Assembly (NCBI RefSeq): GCF_900167275.1
Contig: NZ_FUWX01000009.1
Coordinates: forward strand, 1 to 64,000
Direction: 5' to 3'
Origin: Cetobacterium ceti
GTDB taxonomy: Bacteria > Fusobacteriota > Fusobacteriia > Fusobacteriales > Fusobacteriaceae
Length of the DNA: 64,000 nt
A program made the translations under genes and the position numbers. The notes under the pieces are model-generated. The model searched no databases, had not been told where the DNA came from, and saw only the letters and a list, made by a program, of their open reading frames with translations. Below, in pieces: positions 35,798-44,608 of the stretch; positions within the stretch are counted from its first letter, which is position 1, and each line of letters begins with the position of its first letter.

Positions 35798-36463
35798 ATG
35801 AAATTAAATAAATATATTGATCATACAGTTTTAAAAGCTGTAACTGAGCCTAAGGACATTATAAAACTTTGTGAAGAAGCTAGAGAATATGATTTCTTCT
35901 CAGTTTGTGTAAATGGTTCTTATGTAAAATTAGCAAAAAAAGAGTTAGAAGGTTCTGATGTTAAAGTTTGTGCTGTTATTGGTTTCCCTTTAGGAGCTAT
36001 GTCAACTGAATCAAAAGTATTTGAAGCTTCTCAATGTATTAAAGATGGAGCATCTGAAATTGATATGGTTATCAATGTAGGAATGTTAAAAGCTGGAGAA
36101 TACGATTATGTTGAAAATGAAATTAGAGCTATAAAAGAAGCAATCGGTTCTAATGTTTTAAAAGTTATCATTGAGAATTGTTATTTAACTGATGATGAGA
36201 AAAGAAAAGCTACTGAACTTTGTTTAAATGCAAAAGCTGACTTTGTTAAAACTTCTACTGGTTTTGGAACTGGAGGAGCTACTTTTGAAGATATCGCTCT
36301 TATGAAATCAATCGTTGGAGATAAAGCTCAACTTAAAGCTGCTGGTGGAGTTAGAGATTTAGCAACTGCTAAAAAATATATTGAATTAGGTGCTACTAGA
36401 TTAGGAACTTCTTCAGGAGTTGAATTAGTTACAACTGGAACAGCTGATCCTAATAAATATTAA
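35798..36463 (+). CDS. deoC: Deoxyribose-phosphate aldolase
   Basis: The 221-residue TIM-barrel class I aldolase has the Schiff-base Lys in FVKTSTGFG, the second Lys in LKAAGGVRD, and the N-terminal NKYIDHTVLKA. It cleaves 2-deoxyribose-5-phosphate to acetaldehyde and glyceraldehyde-3-phosphate. The ATG at 35798 has AGGAGG at 35784-35789. It forms an operon with pdp and ends at a strong terminator. Confidence 0.96.
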   Translation: MKLNKYIDHTVLKAVTEPKDIIKLCEEAREYDFFSVCVNGSYVKLAKKELEGSDVKVCAVIGFPLGAMSTESKVFEASQCIKDGASEIDMVINVGMLKAGEYDYVENEIRAIKEAIGSNVLKVIIENCYLTDDEKRKATELCLNAKADFVKTSTGFGTGGATFEDIALMKSIVGDKAQLKAAGGVRDLATAKKYIELGATRLGTSSGVELVTTGTADPNKY

Positions 36464-36480
36464 TAAATAAAATCTTTACT

Positions 36481-36522
36481 GAAGTGATTTAGATAAAATT
36501 TTAAATCACTTCTTTTTTTTTT
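36481..36522 (+). terminator. Terminator of pdp-deoC
   Basis: GAAGTGATTTA (36481-36491) pairs with TAAATCACTTC (36502-36512), followed by about ten T's. Confidence 0.93.
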
Positions 36523-36569
36523 ATAATTATGTTAGAATAATAAGTAAATTCAAGTTTTTGGAGGCGATT

Positions 36570-36980
36570 ATGCAAGTTATAAGTAAAGACAAACCAAAGG
36601 GAAAAGAATTTGGTGTTTTAAAAAAAATGAAAAAAGCAAAAAGAATCGAAGCTCAAAAGGAACATATGAGAAGAGCTGAAAATAAAAGAAAAAATGCTGA
36701 AAATAGAAAAGAAAGAATGATTGAAAGTGAATTTTCAGATAAAATATCTCAAGTTCAAATTGTTGGATATTCTAAAAATATGCTAAGAGTTTTAATTGAT
36801 GGTGTTGAAGAAAAAAGAGGATTAACTTATATTAGAAGAAATGCTAAACTTTCTGAGAATTTAGAAAATATTGGAGATTTCGAAGTTAAACTTTATGGTG
36901 AAATGATAAAACTAAAGAAATTAAGTAATTTTTCACAAATGAAAGAATTTTTAATTGATTCAATTAAATTTGAAGGATAG
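36570..36980 (+). CDS. Small basic protein, unknown function
   Basis: This 136-residue protein has residues 10-60 as a highly charged Lys/Arg/Glu helix, possibly a coiled coil (KKMKKAKRIEAQKEHMRRAE), and a compact beta-rich C-terminal half (QVQIVGYSKNMLRVLIDG, then EKRGLTYIRRN). Such a build can bind RNA or ribosomes, but no family was recognised. The ATG at 36570 has GGAGG just before it. The 4-hydroxybutyrate dehydrogenase gene follows after 23 bases, perhaps co-transcribed. Confidence 0.7.
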   Translation: MQVISKDKPKGKEFGVLKKMKKAKRIEAQKEHMRRAENKRKNAENRKERMIESEFSDKISQVQIVGYSKNMLRVLIDGVEEKRGLTYIRRNAKLSENLENIGDFEVKLYGEMIKLKKLSNFSQMKEFLIDSIKFEG

Positions 36981-37003
36981 TTAAAAAATTAGGAGGCTCA
37001 ACC

Positions 37004-38113
37004 ATGGAATTTTCTTTAAATACAAAAATTTTAGAATTAAATAGTTTCAAAAATTTTTATGATACTTTTACTTTAACAAATGAGGATCTTATTTTAACAA
37101 ATGAATTTATATATAATCCTTATTTAAAAAGTTTTAATTTACCTTGTCATATTATTTTTTTAGAAAAATATGGTTCTGGTGAACCCACTGATACTATGAT
37201 TAATTCTATTTTAAAAGAAATAAAAAATAAAAATATAACAAGAATTATTGCTATTGGTGGTGGAAGTATTTTAGATATAGGAAAAATATTAGCCCTAGAT
37301 TCTAAAGATAATACAGCAAATTTATTTTTAAAAAATGTTGAGCCAAAAAAAAATAAAGCTCTTTTAGCAATTCCAACAACTTGTGGAACAGGAAGCGAAG
37401 TTACAAATATTTCTGTGGCTTTTTTAGAAAAAGAAAATATTAAATTAGGTCTTGCTCATAAGGAACTTTTTCCAGATTATGCTATTTTAATTCCAGAATT
37501 TTTAGAAACATTACCTGAAAAATTTTTCTTTACAAGTTCTATAGATGCTTTAATCCATGGAATTGAATCTTTTCTTTCACCTAAGGGGACTTTTCATTCA
37601 GATATTTTTTCTAGAAAAGGAATTGAACTGTTAGTTGGAGGGTTTAAAACATTACAACTTAAAGGTATTAATTTTAGATTTTCCATTTTAAAAGATTTCT
37701 TAAGAGGTAGTAATCTAACTGGAATTTCCTTTGGAAATGCAGGATGTGGAGCTGTTCATGCTCTATCTTATCCCTTAGGAGGTCGATTTCATATTCCCCA
37801 TGGAGAATCAAATTCTCTTTTACTAATTTCTACTTTAAGAAAATATAAAGAAAAGAAACCTCATGGAAAAATAAATGAACTTGAAAATATTTTAAGTTCT
37901 ATTTTAAATGTTCCCTCTGAAAATTCTATTGAAGAATTAGAAAAACTCATTGAATCTCTTTTCCCTAAAAAGAGCATTTCAGATTATGGAATTTCTAAAG
38001 ATATATTTTTAGAATTTGCAGAAGAAGTTTTAGAAAAACAGCAAAGATTACTTAATAATAACTATACTTCTTTAACTAAAGAAGACATTATTAATATTTA
38101 TTATAATATTTAA
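37004..38113 (+). CDS. 4hbD: 4-hydroxybutyrate dehydrogenase (iron-containing)
   Basis: This 369-residue group III dehydrogenase closely resembles the Clostridium kluyveri enzyme as I recall it: DLILTNEFIYNPYL, EKYGSGEPTD, IIAIGGGSILDIGKILAL, PTTCGTGSEVTN, SIDALIHGIES, GNAGCGAVHALSYPLGG and a C-terminal KQQRLLNNNYTSLTKEDI. Metal ligands would be the D and H in IDALIH plus two later His (AVHALSY and IPHGES). It interconverts succinic semialdehyde and 4-hydroxybutyrate in succinate/4-aminobutyrate fermentation. The partner genes (CoA-transferase, 4-hydroxybutyryl-CoA dehydratase) are not in the window. Confidence 0.9.
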   Translation: MEFSLNTKILELNSFKNFYDTFTLTNEDLILTNEFIYNPYLKSFNLPCHIIFLEKYGSGEPTDTMINSILKEIKNKNITRIIAIGGGSILDIGKILALDSKDNTANLFLKNVEPKKNKALLAIPTTCGTGSEVTNISVAFLEKENIKLGLAHKELFPDYAILIPEFLETLPEKFFFTSSIDALIHGIESFLSPKGTFHSDIFSRKGIELLVGGFKTLQLKGINFRFSILKDFLRGSNLTGISFGNAGCGAVHALSYPLGGRFHIPHGESNSLLLISTLRKYKEKKPHGKINELENILSSILNVPSENSIEELEKLIESLFPKKSISDYGISKDIFLEFAEEVLEKQQRLLNNNYTSLTKEDIINIYYNI

Positions 38114-38118
38114 TAGAT

Positions 38119-38144
38119 AATAGCCAAGGAAAACCTTGGCTATT
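38119..38144. terminator. Bidirectional stem-loop
   Basis: AATAGCCAAGG (38119-38129) pairs with CCTTGGCTATT (38134-38144) around AAAA, between convergent genes. Confidence 0.8.
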
Positions 38145-38150
38145 ACTTAT

Positions 38151-39692
38151 TTATTTACTATTTTTTAAAAATCTATTATAAGCTTTTTGATTAATTTCTA
38201 TTGCTTCCTTAATTCCAATATCGTTTAATCTTTTTATAAACTCTGGGTATGTTTTATCAAAGTCTGCCGAACCTAATATCCATTTTTGATTCATTTCATC
38301 TAATAACATTTTTATTTGGAAATTAATTTTTTGTATTTTTTTATTTTCTTCAGAAGTATATTTCAAAATCGGCATAGGATCTACCACATATCCATTTTTC
38401 ATATACATTTCTGCCCATTGACTAGCCTGTGGATTTCCCCAAGCTTTTTCATAATTATAATCTTGTAATGCCCCAATTTTAAATTGTACTCCATCATTTA
38501 TTAAAACTTCCAATGGATTCTTTCCTTCTGCCTTCATAACCTTATCTGTAAAATATTTTTTCCCATTTTTATCTCTTTTAAATGTATCTCCTTCAACTCC
38601 CCAGTTATAAAGTTCATATCCCTTTGGACTAAACCAATAGTCAAAATATTTTACTAATGCAACTGGATCCTTAGCACTTGCTGTGATTCCCCATCCACCA
38701 AAATATGTCATTCTTGCATCAGGAGCATATCTTTTTCCTTTATATTCAGGTGGTGCTATTGCTATGAATTTGAAATTATTTATTTTGTCATTTAATTCTT
38801 TATCTGTATTATAAGCTGTTGTACTGGCAAACCAATCAAAAGTCATTCCTCCTAAATTATTTCTAAGCATATAATCCCTTGCTTGGAATCCTCTTGTAAA
38901 TATTTCAGGATCTATTAATCCTTCTTTATACCACTTTATAACTTCCTTCATAGCTTCTTTAAATCTCGGTTGTTCTGGGCCATATAGAACTTCATTATTT
39001 TCATTCACATAAAATCCTGTTCTAGCTCCAAATAATCCAATTAATTCTTTATCAGCAAATTCTGCTGTTCTTTCGAAATATGGAATTTCATCTGCTATTC
39101 CATTTCCATTTGGATCTTTTTCTTTAAAGGCCTTCATAACTTTATAAAACTCTTCCATAGTTTGAGGTTGCTTTAATCCTAATTTATCTAACCAGTCCTG
39201 TCTTATAAAAAGCCCTTGAGATGCTCTCATATTATACCAATCATAATAAACTGGAATTATATAGATATTTCCATCTGCTGCTACAGCATCCATTTTATAT
39301 CTTGGATATTTTTTAAAAAAAGCTTTTATATTAGGAGCATGTTTTTCTATTAATTCATTTAGCGGAATTATTCCACCTTCCATTCCTAAACTTTCTAGTT
39401 TGTCTGGAGAAGATAGTGAAATTATATCAGGTAAATTTCCTGAAGATATGGCTAAATTAAACCCTTGAATTTCATCTGTAGAATTTTTAGATCCTGCGCT
39501 TTTTAACTTAATATTTGTATCTTTAAATGCTTCTTTAAAAACTGGCCATTCCTCATTAAAAACTCTTCCATTTTGAGATGCTAAAATTGTAAACTCTGTT
39601 GGCTTTTTCTTAATTTTATAATTTTCTTCTCCATAAGAAATCATTGATAGTAGTCCTAAAGTTGTTAGTAAGTATATTGATTTTGACACCAT
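38151..39692 (-). CDS. CUT1 solute-binding protein 2 (oligosaccharide, glycosaminoglycan locus)
   Basis: The 513-residue protein has a cleavable signal peptide ending near SYG and no lipobox Cys, so it should be free in the periplasm. It belongs to the large (about 500-residue) LplA/AlgQ-type binding proteins. An EF-hand-like calcium loop is visible (KEKDPNGNGIADEIPYF). It is highly similar along its whole length to the protein encoded upstream at 39766-41310. The gene has an AGGGGG site, and a stem-loop in front of it. Such proteins bind unsaturated oligosaccharides for the permeases, encoded here at 48.4-50.3 kb. Confidence 0.9.
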   Translation of the reverse strand: MVSKSIYLLTTLGLLSMISYGEENYKIKKKPTEFTILASQNGRVFNEEWPVFKEAFKDTNIKLKSAGSKNSTDEIQGFNLAISSGNLPDIISLSSPDKLESLGMEGGIIPLNELIEKHAPNIKAFFKKYPRYKMDAVAADGNIYIIPVYYDWYNMRASQGLFIRQDWLDKLGLKQPQTMEEFYKVMKAFKEKDPNGNGIADEIPYFERTAEFADKELIGLFGARTGFYVNENNEVLYGPEQPRFKEAMKEVIKWYKEGLIDPEIFTRGFQARDYMLRNNLGGMTFDWFASTTAYNTDKELNDKINNFKFIAIAPPEYKGKRYAPDARMTYFGGWGITASAKDPVALVKYFDYWFSPKGYELYNWGVEGDTFKRDKNGKKYFTDKVMKAEGKNPLEVLINDGVQFKIGALQDYNYEKAWGNPQASQWAEMYMKNGYVVDPMPILKYTSEENKKIQKINFQIKMLLDEMNQKWILGSADFDKTYPEFIKRLNDIGIKEAIEINQKAYNRFLKNSK

Positions 39693-39732
39693 AAATCTTT
39701 CCCCCTATAACTTTATTATAATAATGTTAAAA

Positions 39733-39756
39733 AACCCAAACTTAGCCGTTTGGGTT
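39733..39756 (-). terminator. Terminator between the two solute-binding protein genes
   Basis: AACCCAAAC (39733-39741) pairs with GTTTGGGTT (39748-39756), followed on the minus strand by T's. A TATAAT-like sequence follows and could restart transcription. Confidence 0.8.
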
Positions 39757-39765
39757 CCTTAAATT

Positions 39766-41310
39766 TTATTTTGAACTATTTATAAATCTATCATAAGCTT
39801 TTTGATTAATTTCTATAGCTTCATTTACACCAATATCATTTAATCTTTTTATAAATGAATCATATGTTGAATCAAAATCTTCAGCACCTAGTATCCATTT
39901 TTGAGATTGCTCTTTTAAAGCCATCTCCAATTGTGAATTGATTTTTTGTAACTTTTTATTTTCTTCTGGAGTATATTTTAATGTTGGCATAGGATCAACT
40001 ACATATCCATTTTTCATATACATTTCTGCCCACTCATTAGCTTGTGGATTTCCCCAAGCCTTTTCATATTCATAATCTTGAAGAGCTCCTATTCTAAACT
40101 GAACTCCCTCTTCTCTTAAAACTTGCAGTGGATTTTTTCCTTTTGCTTTCATAACTTTATCAGTAAAGTATTTTTTACCATTTTCATCTCTTTTAAATGT
40201 ATCTCCTTCAACTCCCCAGTTAGAAAGTTCATATCCCTTTTGACTAAACCAGTAATCAAAATATTTCACAATTGCAACAGGATCCTTTGCACTTGCTGTA
40301 ACTCCCCATCCACCTAAATAAGTAGTTCTTGCATCAGGAGCATATCTTCCTCCTTTATATTCTGGTGGAGCTATTGCTACAAATTTAAAGTCTTTATTTT
40401 TAGCTAATAACTCTTTATCTGTATTATAAGCTGCTGTACTTGCAAACCAGTCAAAAGTCATTCCACCAAGGTCATTTCTCAACATATAATCTCTTCCTTG
40501 GAATCCTCTTGTAAATATCTCAGGATCTATTAATCCTTCTTTATACCACTTTACAACTTCCTTCATAGCTTCCTTAAATCTTGGTTGTTCTGGACCGTAT
40601 AATACTTTATTTCCATCTACATAGAATCCAAACTGTGCACCAAATAGTCCAAGTAATTCTTTATCACCAAATTCAGCTGTTCTATCAAAATATGGAATTT
40701 CATCTGCTATTCCATTTCCATTTGGATCTTTTTCTTTAAAGGCCTTCATAACTTGATAGAATTCTTCCATAGTTTGTGGTTGCTTTAATCCTAATTTATC
40801 TAACCAGTCTTGTCTTATAAATACACCTTGAGCTGATTTCATAGCATACCAATCATAGTAATCTGGTATAAAGTAAATATTTCCATCTGCTGCTACAGCA
40901 TCCATTTTATATCTTGGATATTTCTCAAAGAAAGCTTTTATATTAGGTGCATGTTTATCAATTAATTCATTTAAAGGAATCATTCCACCTTCCATTCCTA
41001 AACTTTCTAATTTATCTGGATACATTAATGAAATTATATCTGGAAGTTTTCCTGAAGATATTGCTAAGTTAAATGCTTGCATTTCATCTGTTAAATTTTT
41101 TGAACTTGCACTTTTAAGTTTAATATTAGTATCTTTAAATGCTTCTTTAAATACTGACCATTCCTCATTATAAACCTTACCATTCTGAATAGCCAAAATA
41201 GAAAATTCTGTTGGTTTTTTCGTAATTTTGTAATCCACTTTTTCATTTCCAAGAGCACTAACTTGAAGCATTCCCAATGCAGCTAACATGTAAACAATCT
41301 TTTTAGTCAT
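39766..41310 (-). CDS. CUT1 solute-binding protein 1 (oligosaccharide, glycosaminoglycan locus)
   Basis: The 514-residue periplasmic binding protein has a signal peptide ending near ALG, and no lipobox. The calcium loop KEKDPNGNGIADEIPYF and aromatic binding-site segments (DYYDWYAMKSAQG, TFDWFASTAAYN) are conserved with the tandem paralogue; differences cluster in short stretches, some in likely ligand-facing loops. It lies 18 bases after the Ser-type sulfatase gene and before a terminator, so it is probably the more strongly expressed copy. Similar fusobacterial proteins (Streptobacillus moniliformis) bind unsaturated glycosaminoglycan disaccharides. Confidence 0.92.
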   Translation of the reverse strand: MTKKIVYMLAALGMLQVSALGNEKVDYKITKKPTEFSILAIQNGKVYNEEWSVFKEAFKDTNIKLKSASSKNLTDEMQAFNLAISSGKLPDIISLMYPDKLESLGMEGGMIPLNELIDKHAPNIKAFFEKYPRYKMDAVAADGNIYFIPDYYDWYAMKSAQGVFIRQDWLDKLGLKQPQTMEEFYQVMKAFKEKDPNGNGIADEIPYFDRTAEFGDKELLGLFGAQFGFYVDGNKVLYGPEQPRFKEAMKEVVKWYKEGLIDPEIFTRGFQGRDYMLRNDLGGMTFDWFASTAAYNTDKELLAKNKDFKFVAIAPPEYKGGRYAPDARTTYLGGWGVTASAKDPVAIVKYFDYWFSQKGYELSNWGVEGDTFKRDENGKKYFTDKVMKAKGKNPLQVLREEGVQFRIGALQDYEYEKAWGNPQANEWAEMYMKNGYVVDPMPTLKYTPEENKKLQKINSQLEMALKEQSQKWILGAEDFDSTYDSFIKRLNDIGVNEAIEINQKAYDRFINSSK

Positions 41311-41328
41311 ATGTCCCCCTAAATATTT

Positions 41329-42711
41329 TTATTTTATATGTATCCAGTCTTTTGTTTTTTCACACCAAGACTTTAATTTATTTTTCAATCTTAGTTTTTC
41401 ATATTCAAAATCTGGATTATTTCCTAAATTTACCATTTCTAATTTATCATTTTCTAAATCAAAAAACTCTTCACTATCCCTAGGATCATATATATATTTA
41501 TATTTTCCTTCAGTTATACATCTTCTAATATCTCCAATAGCAACCTGATTTCCAGAATATTGAGTATAAACTGGTCTATTTTCTATTTCATTTCCATTTA
41601 AATATTTTAATAAAGATTCTCCATCTAAATTATTTGGTATCTCTTTATTTATACATTCTAAAATTGTTGGAACTACATCTAAATGACTCACATTCATAGA
41701 TATTCTTTGTGATTTTTCTCCTGGAATTTTTATAATCAAAGGTATATTTATTGCTTGGTCATACATTTCCATTTTTTGGAACATTTTATGCTGTCCTAAA
41801 TGATCTCCATGATCTGCAGTAAAAATTATAATGCTATTATCATAAATTTTCTTTTCTTTTAACGTTTTAAAAATTTCTCCAATAAGTTCATCAGCATAAT
41901 TTGTTAACCCTAAATATGCTCTCCATACATTCTCCCAATGACTCAAATCATTTTCTCCAGCCAATTGAGCTGCAATTCCCTCTCTTCTTCTTTTAGGTTC
42001 ATTTTCTGTAGGAATATTTATATTTGGTGGTAATTTAATATTTTTAAATCTATTATAACAATTTTCAGGAAGAGTAAATGGCGGATGAGGAGCCCATATA
42101 TTTACAAATAAAGCTAAAGGCTTTTCATCTACATTTTTCTCTTTTAAATAATCTATACAATTATTTAAATAAAATCTATCTCTAAAAAGATTTATATCCT
42201 CTTTAAAAAAAGAAACTCTTGATCCAGTATAATTTCTTTTTTCAACTATATCTCCATGAAGCTCTTCTACTAAAATTCTATCTGCTTCTACTCCAAATAT
42301 AGGTAAACTATTTTCTCTACATATTTCTTCATAATTATCATCTGTTATAATCCTATCAAATTTTACCCTTTCTTCTAAAGATGGTTTTAATGTTATATGT
42401 TGCATTCCAAAATGTGCTACATCGTAACCTTCCTCTTCCAAAATTTCATGAATAGATTTAACTTCTTTTGTTTTATCAGGAATATTTTTCAAATCATTTA
42501 TAACAACATCTGTCCTTGCAGGAAAAATTCCTGTTGCTAAAGCTGTTCTTGCTGGAACAGATAAAGGACAAGTAGTGTAAGCTCTTTCAAAATGAATTCC
42601 TTCTTTTGATAATTTATTTAAATTCGGAGTAACCTCTTTGCCATCTTGAACCATATTTATAGTATCAGCTCTCTGATGGTCAGTTGTAATAAAAATAATA
42701 TTTTTTTTCAT
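41329..42711 (-). CDS. Ser-type sulfatase, cytoplasmic
   Basis: This 460-residue family S1 sulfatase starts with metal ligands in IIFITTDHQRAD. The maturation motif reads SVPARTALATG with S51 at the formylglycine position, so it is a Ser-type sulfatase that would need the anaerobic radical SAM maturase (anSME). The second metal site is in FTADHGDHLGQH. There is no signal peptide, which points to desulfation of imported sugars in the cytoplasm. First gene of the minus-strand operon; a strong promoter is at 42747-42776. The substrate position of the sulfate cannot be read. Confidence 0.9.
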   Translation of the reverse strand: MKKNIIFITTDHQRADTINMVQDGKEVTPNLNKLSKEGIHFERAYTTCPLSVPARTALATGIFPARTDVVINDLKNIPDKTKEVKSIHEILEEEGYDVAHFGMQHITLKPSLEERVKFDRIITDDNYEEICRENSLPIFGVEADRILVEELHGDIVEKRNYTGSRVSFFKEDINLFRDRFYLNNCIDYLKEKNVDEKPLALFVNIWAPHPPFTLPENCYNRFKNIKLPPNINIPTENEPKRRREGIAAQLAGENDLSHWENVWRAYLGLTNYADELIGEIFKTLKEKKIYDNSIIIFTADHGDHLGQHKMFQKMEMYDQAINIPLIIKIPGEKSQRISMNVSHLDVVPTILECINKEIPNNLDGESLLKYLNGNEIENRPVYTQYSGNQVAIGDIRRCITEGKYKYIYDPRDSEEFFDLENDKLEMVNLGNNPDFEYEKLRLKNKLKSWCEKTKDWIHIK

Positions 42712-42736
42712 TTTCTGATCAACTCCACCTGTTTTA

Positions 42737-42776
42737 TGATACTATGAGTATATATTCTTTTTCTATTTTATGTCAA
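42737..42776 (-). promoter_or_regulatory. Promoter of the sulfatase/binding-protein operon
   Basis: On the minus strand: TTGACA (42776-42771), 18 bases, TATACT (42752-42747), then GTATCA (42742-42737) 4 bases downstream. The same GTATCA follows the -10 of the kduI and permease promoters. ATACT and AGTAT form an inverted repeat around it. Confidence 0.7.
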
Positions 42777-42848
42777 TATTCATTTTTCTATTTATATTCC
42801 ATTTTCTATATTCCTTAGAATAGATTTTTAATAATCCAAAAATAACTA

Positions 42849-42883
42849 TTTACATATCAACATTTTTCATGTAGTATGTATCA
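42849..42883 (+). promoter_or_regulatory. Promoter of the kduI operon
   Basis: TTTACA (42849-42854), 17 bases, TAGTAT (42872-42877), immediately followed by GTATCA (42878-42883). Confidence 0.65.
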
Positions 42884-42923
42884 AAAGCTTACTTAGCTTT
42901 TAAAAATAGAAAAATACATACTA
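42872..42923 (+). promoter_or_regulatory. Nested inverted repeats around the kduI transcription start
   Basis: TAGTATGTAT (42872-42881) is exactly inverted at 42914-42923, centre to centre 42 bp (four helical turns). Inside, AAAAGCT (42883-42889) pairs with AGCTTTT (42895-42901). The outer arms overlap the -10, suggesting paired operators; the inner arms can form a leader hairpin. Confidence 0.6.
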
Positions 42924-42964
42924 TAAAAAGTCAATAATTCAAAAGTACAGGAGGAGTTATTTTT

Positions 42965-43801
42965 ATGAAACTAGATGTTAGATATGCAAATCATCCAGAA
43001 GATTCAAAGCATTATACTACAGAGGAATTAAGAAAACATTATCTTATTAACACAATGTTTGTTGCTGATGAAGCTCAATTAACTTATTCTCATGTTGATA
43101 GAATCATTGCTGGTGGAATAATGCCAGTTGAGAAAAATGTAAAATTAGAAGGAAGTAAAGAACTTGGATCTGAATTTTTCTTAGAAAGAAGAGAATTAGG
43201 TGTAATCAATATTGGTGGACCTGGAAAACTTGTTATAGATGGAAAAGAGTATATTTTAAATTCTAAAGATGGTATCTATGTTGGAATGGGCGCTAAGGAA
43301 CTTATTTTTTCATCTGACTCTAAAGAAAATCCTGCAAAATTCTATGTGAATTCTGCACCTGCACATATGACATATCCAACTGTTAAAATAGATATTGCTA
43401 AGGCAAGTCCTGTTAAACTAGGAAGTTTAGAAAATTCTAATGAAAGAACTATTTATCAATTTGTTCATCCAAATGTATGTAAATCATGTCAATTATTAAT
43501 GGGAATGACTGTATTAGAGCCAAATAATATGTGGAATACTATGCCTTGTCATACTCATGAAAGAAGAATGGAAGTATATTTCTATTTTAATATGAAAGAA
43601 GATACAAGAGTTTTCCATTTAATGGGAGAGCCTTCTGAAACTAGACATTTAGTAGTAGCCAATGAGCAAGGAGTTATTTCTCCATCTTGGTCTATACACT
43701 CTGGTGTAGGAACAAGTAACTATACATTCATATGGGGAATGGTTGGAGAAAACCAAACATTTACTGATATGGATCATGTAGCTATGGCTGATTTAAAATA
43801 A
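42965..43801 (+). CDS. kduI: 5-dehydro-4-deoxy-D-glucuronate isomerase
   Basis: This 278-residue cupin-type isomerase is full length for KduI. The zinc site is visible in [16 protein letters not shown] (His-x-His and Glu), with the fourth His near the C-terminal [13 protein letters not shown]. It converts 4-deoxy-L-threo-5-hexosulose uronate to 3-deoxy-D-glycero-2,5-hexodiulosonate, the step after release of unsaturated uronic acid by GH88 hydrolases. In this setting it corresponds to the DhuI role for glycosaminoglycans. First gene of a four-gene operon, with GGAGGAG before the ATG. Confidence 0.96.
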   Translation: MKLDVRYANHPEDSKHYTTEELRKHYLINTMFVADEAQLTYSHVDRIIAGGIMPVEKNVKLEGSKELGSEFFLERRELGVINIGGPGKLVIDGKEYILNSKDGIYVGMGAKELIFSSDSKENPAKFYVNSAPAHMTYPTVKIDIAKASPVKLGSLENSNERTIYQFVHPNVCKSCQLLMGMTVLEPNNMWNTMPCHTHERRMEVYFYFNMKEDTRVFHLMGEPSETRHLVVANEQGVISPSWSIHSGVGTSNYTFIWGMVGENQTFTDMDHVAMADLK

Positions 43802-43820
43802 TAAATACGGAGGAAAATAT

Positions 43821-44582
43821 ATGTTACATATGTTTGATTTAACTGGAAAAGTAGCAATGGTAACTGGTGGAAATATGGGTATCGGGAACGCTTTAGCAAT
43901 AGGTCTTGCAAAAGCTGGAGCAGATCTTTTTATTTATACCTATGACCAAACAAATGTTGAAGAAATGAAAAAAGAAGTTGAAGGTTTAGGAAGAAAAATT
44001 GCTTTTGCTTCTGGGGATTTATCTAAAGAAGAAAATGCAATGGCTGCAATTGATGAGTGTATTAAAGCATTTGGCAAAATAGATATTTTAGTAAATAATG
44101 CTGGAACAATTAAAAGAAGTCCTCTTTTAGAAGGATCTAATGCAGATTGGCAATCTGTGATAGATTTAAATCTATCTTCTATATATTATTTAAGTAAATG
44201 CGCAGCTAAAGAAATGGTTAATCAAGGAGAAGGAAAAATTATAAATATAGCTTCTATGCTTTCTTTCCAAGGTGGAAAATTTGTTCCTTCATACACTGCT
44301 AGTAAACATGGTGTTGCAGGTTTAACTAAAGCTTTTGCTAATGAATTAGCTGATAAAAATATTCAAATAAATGCAATTGCTCCAGGATATATTGAAACTG
44401 CTAATACTGCTCCTATAAGAGCAGATGAAAAAAGAAATAATGAAATACTTTCAAGAATTCCTGCTGGAAGATGGGGACAGACTTCTGACCTTGTTGGAGG
44501 AGCTATTTTCTTAGCTTCATCAGCTTCAAATTATGTAAATGGACATATTTTAGCTATAGATGGTGGTTGGTTAGTTAGATAA
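43821..44582 (+). CDS. kduD: 2-dehydro-3-deoxy-D-gluconate 5-dehydrogenase (SDR)
   Basis: This 253-residue short-chain dehydrogenase has cofactor motif TGGNMGIGNALA, NNAG, the catalytic Ser in IASMLSFQ, YTASK as the Tyr-Lys pair, and a family-typical C-terminus (ILAIDGGWLVR). It reduces 3-deoxy-hexodiulosonate to 2-keto-3-deoxygluconate with NAD(P)H, directly after KduI. A GGAGG site precedes the ATG by 6 bases. The following enzymes, KDG kinase and KDPG aldolase, are not in the window. Confidence 0.95.
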   Translation: MLHMFDLTGKVAMVTGGNMGIGNALAIGLAKAGADLFIYTYDQTNVEEMKKEVEGLGRKIAFASGDLSKEENAMAAIDECIKAFGKIDILVNNAGTIKRSPLLEGSNADWQSVIDLNLSSIYYLSKCAAKEMVNQGEGKIINIASMLSFQGGKFVPSYTASKHGVAGLTKAFANELADKNIQINAIAPGYIETANTAPIRADEKRNNEILSRIPAGRWGQTSDLVGGAIFLASSASNYVNGHILAIDGGWLVR

Positions 44583-44608
44583 TTTTTTTAATAAGGGGAG
44601 AGATGTAC

